Of a stretch of DNA of 64,000 nucleotides, positions 62,424 to 64,000 are shown piece after piece. How positions within the stretch are numbered: position 1 is the first letter of the stretch; every line of letters starts with the position of its first letter. This DNA comes from Owenia fusiformis (Eukaryota; Annelida; Polychaeta; Sabellida; Oweniidae). Both the position numbers and the translations under genes were made by a program. A model generated the notes under the pieces. That model made no database searches. It had not been told where the DNA came from and worked only from the letters and a program-made list of their open reading frames with translations. Location of the stretch: NCBI GenBank assembly GCA_903813345.2, contig CAIIXF020000009.1, forward strand, positions 14,336,347 to 14,400,346. Direction: 5' to 3'.

Positions 62424-62626
62424 TTGGAGATTTGATCATCTCTGGCTAGGAATGCTGAATTACCCATGACGTACCACAACCAGTGATATTGGCTCCACTC
62501 CAGCACAATGTCAAGGATGGGGCACACAAACTCTCTCATGACATAGTTCCCTTCCTGGTACCAGTAGCCCACTATACCTGGCCTGTGAGTCATACCTGTG
62601 ATTATATCAGGGTCAGCTCTTCTCAC
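62424..62626 (-). CDS. GDE1: GDE1 penultimate exon
   Basis: Acceptor CTACCTGCAG, then VRRADPDIITGMTHRPGIVG, YWYQEGNYVMREFVCPILDI and VLEWSQYHWLWYVMGNSAFL to DDQIS. ITGMTHRP, LDIxLxWSxxxxLWYxxGxSAFL and the following residues align with human GDE1 without gaps of note. 203 nt, phase 0 to 2, donor CCAA|GTAAGT. The hydrophobic middle is typical of GDE1. Confidence 0.92.
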
Positions 62627-63329
62627 CTGCAGGTAGATAGAAGACATTATAGTGTATGATATGTAATGCTGAGATTCACAATTTCATGACTTATGCAGTT
62701 TTTGTAGGAATTTATGGCATCACATTACCTGATACATTGGTGTGAGATCATAAGATGCTATATAGTATGTAGGAATAATGCATTTTCAATTTTCTAAACA
62801 CCTCAGGCACTAATTACAGAGATCATGGTAAAGATTGTAAGGTTGGTATGCATTTTATATAATAGTGAGAGCATAATCCAAAAACAATACATGTTTATAG
62901 TAGTAATTGTTTTAATTGCTATTCATGCTAGTAGTTTAACAAGGAGAGATCGAATATTCAAAAACAAACTTTACTTTGGCAAATCAGTACTGTCCCATTG
63001 AAATACATGCTAGAATATTGAAAGCAGTTATCTTAGCAGTTACATCAAAATTCACAAGAATAACTATAAATTACCTATAAATCATGTGCGCAAAACATTT
63101 AATTCATAGCTTTACAAAGGAAGTATTAAGGTTATGTGTTATTCGCAGTTATATTAAGATGCTTGCAGCGGCCATTTTGTATTTTGGTGAAAACACAGAA
63201 TGATCGCTTGAAGATATATCAGGTTAGTTTCGGGGTTGTCTAATGATGTAAAATCAATTATAATCTTGCTTTTATCTGGAAGTGCAGAATGGTTGACATT
63301 AGCTCTCTAACTAATATGACTCAAAAAAT
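62627..63329 (-). other. GDE1: GDE1 intron
   Basis: AT-rich intron between the penultimate exon and the exon-edge array. No element ends recognised. Confidence 0.55.
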
Positions 63330-63339
63330 TTTAACAAAT

Positions 63340-64000
63340 TTAATTAGTTGCTTAAACGAGCATACATTACGCCAAAGTATAAAGTGTTTTTGGTTTAACA
63401 CTTACAGCATATTAGACTAGTTGGTTGAATGAACATACAATTGCCATAGTGTAGAGTGAGGGGTGTTTCTGGTTTAATACTTACAGCATATATGACTAGT
63501 GGATTGAATGAGCATACAATTGCCATAGTGTACAGTGAGGGGTGTTTCTGGTTTAATACTTACAGCATATATGACTAGTGGATTGAATGAGCATACAATT
63601 GCCATAGTGTAGAGTGAGGGGTGTTTCTGGTTTAATACTTACAGCATATATATGACTAGTGGATTGGATGAGCATACAATTGCCATAGTGTAGAGTGAGG
63701 GGTGTTTCTGGTTTAATACTTACAGCATATATATGACTAGTGGATTGAATGAGCATACAATTGCCATAGTGTAGAGTGAGGGGTGTTTCTGGTTTAACAC
63801 TTACAGCATATATGACTAGTGGATTGAATGAGCATACAATTGCCATAGTGTAGAGTGAGGGGTGTTTCTGTTTTAATACTAACAGCATATATGACTAATG
63901 GATTGAATGAGCATACAATTACCATAGTGTAGAGTGAGGGGTGTTTCTGTTTTAATACTAACAGCATATATGACTAGTGGATTGAATGAGCATACAATTG
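63340..64000 (-). repeat. GDE1: 79-81-bp tandem array of a GDE1 exon 3' end plus splice donor
   Basis: Units start (plus strand) at 63405, 63484, 63563, 63642, 63723, 63804, 63883 and 63962, with a very diverged copy before the first; the array runs off the window. On the minus strand each unit is 63 nt of coding-like sequence (KHPSLYTMAIVCSFNPLVIY plus A) and 16 nt starting with a donor, GTAAGTATTAAACCAG. LYxxxxVCSFxPxVIY is the GDE1 segment directly before the VRRADPD exon, in the right phase (0), so one unit is or derives from the real exon. Two 81-bp units carry an extra TA. The two rightmost visible donors are GTTAGT instead of GTAAGT. Confidence 0.88.

Noticed and set aside
63340-64000. 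CRISPR-like regular array
   Set aside because: Units are contiguous near-identical tandem copies without unique spacers, in an animal gene; they are exon-derived.

Overview
This is animal nuclear DNA: AT-rich, with GT-AG introns, TA-flanked Tc1/mariner- and pogo-type relics, and genes split into many short exons. The three loci recognised (an SDR9C-type dehydrogenase pair, one BAHCC1/TNRC18-type gene, and GDE1) fit a non-vertebrate bilaterian. A single gene stands where vertebrates have the two paralogues BAHCC1 and TNRC18. I cannot place the phylum from sequence alone.

Layout. (1) 0-11 kb, minus strand: the first coding exon of one membrane-anchored SDR (1001-1196; the rest lies left of the window), then all five exons of a second SDR (3892-10933). 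The second copy looks dead: five bases are missing in the Gly-rich nucleotide-binding loop, and a 2,691-bp DNA transposon with a 9-bp target-site duplication sits inside exon 1. Seven further transposon relics surround it. (2) 12.2-13.2 kb: a nearly identical 520-bp tandem duplication carrying a minus-strand splice donor, possibly the duplicated promoter/first exon of the SDR. (3) 13.9-60.4 kb, plus strand: one large gene, the BAHCC1/TNRC18 orthologue (fly winged eye relative). I resolve one non-coding exon and 24 coding exons whose lengths sum to 7,209 nt (2,402 residues plus stop) with every intron phase agreeing. It encodes a long disordered N-terminus, a Gln-rich stretch, a coiled coil, three AT-hooks, a Tudor-like region and a C-terminal BAH domain: a chromatin reader/co-repressor layout. 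(4) 61.8-64.0 kb, minus strand, convergent: the last two exons of GDE1 (glycerophosphodiester phosphodiesterase 1) and, at the window edge, a tandem array made of its preceding exon end.

The most unusual signal is recurrent tandem amplification of exon edges. GDE1 has a 79-81-bp array of an exon 3' end with its splice donor (63.4-64.0 kb), and a roughly 26-bp array of its last codons and stop running into the 3' UTR (61.69-61.89 kb). BAHCC1 has a 24-bp array seeded from the exon-23 donor (55.64-56.01 kb), and two decayed copies of the exon-6 acceptor edge (40.69-40.79 kb). Several separate loci in 25 kb show the same kind of event. Other points of note are a perfect 52-bp inverted repeat, a 24-bp-stem hairpin between the convergent genes, and a transposon family shared between the SDR insertion and BAHCC1 intron 5.
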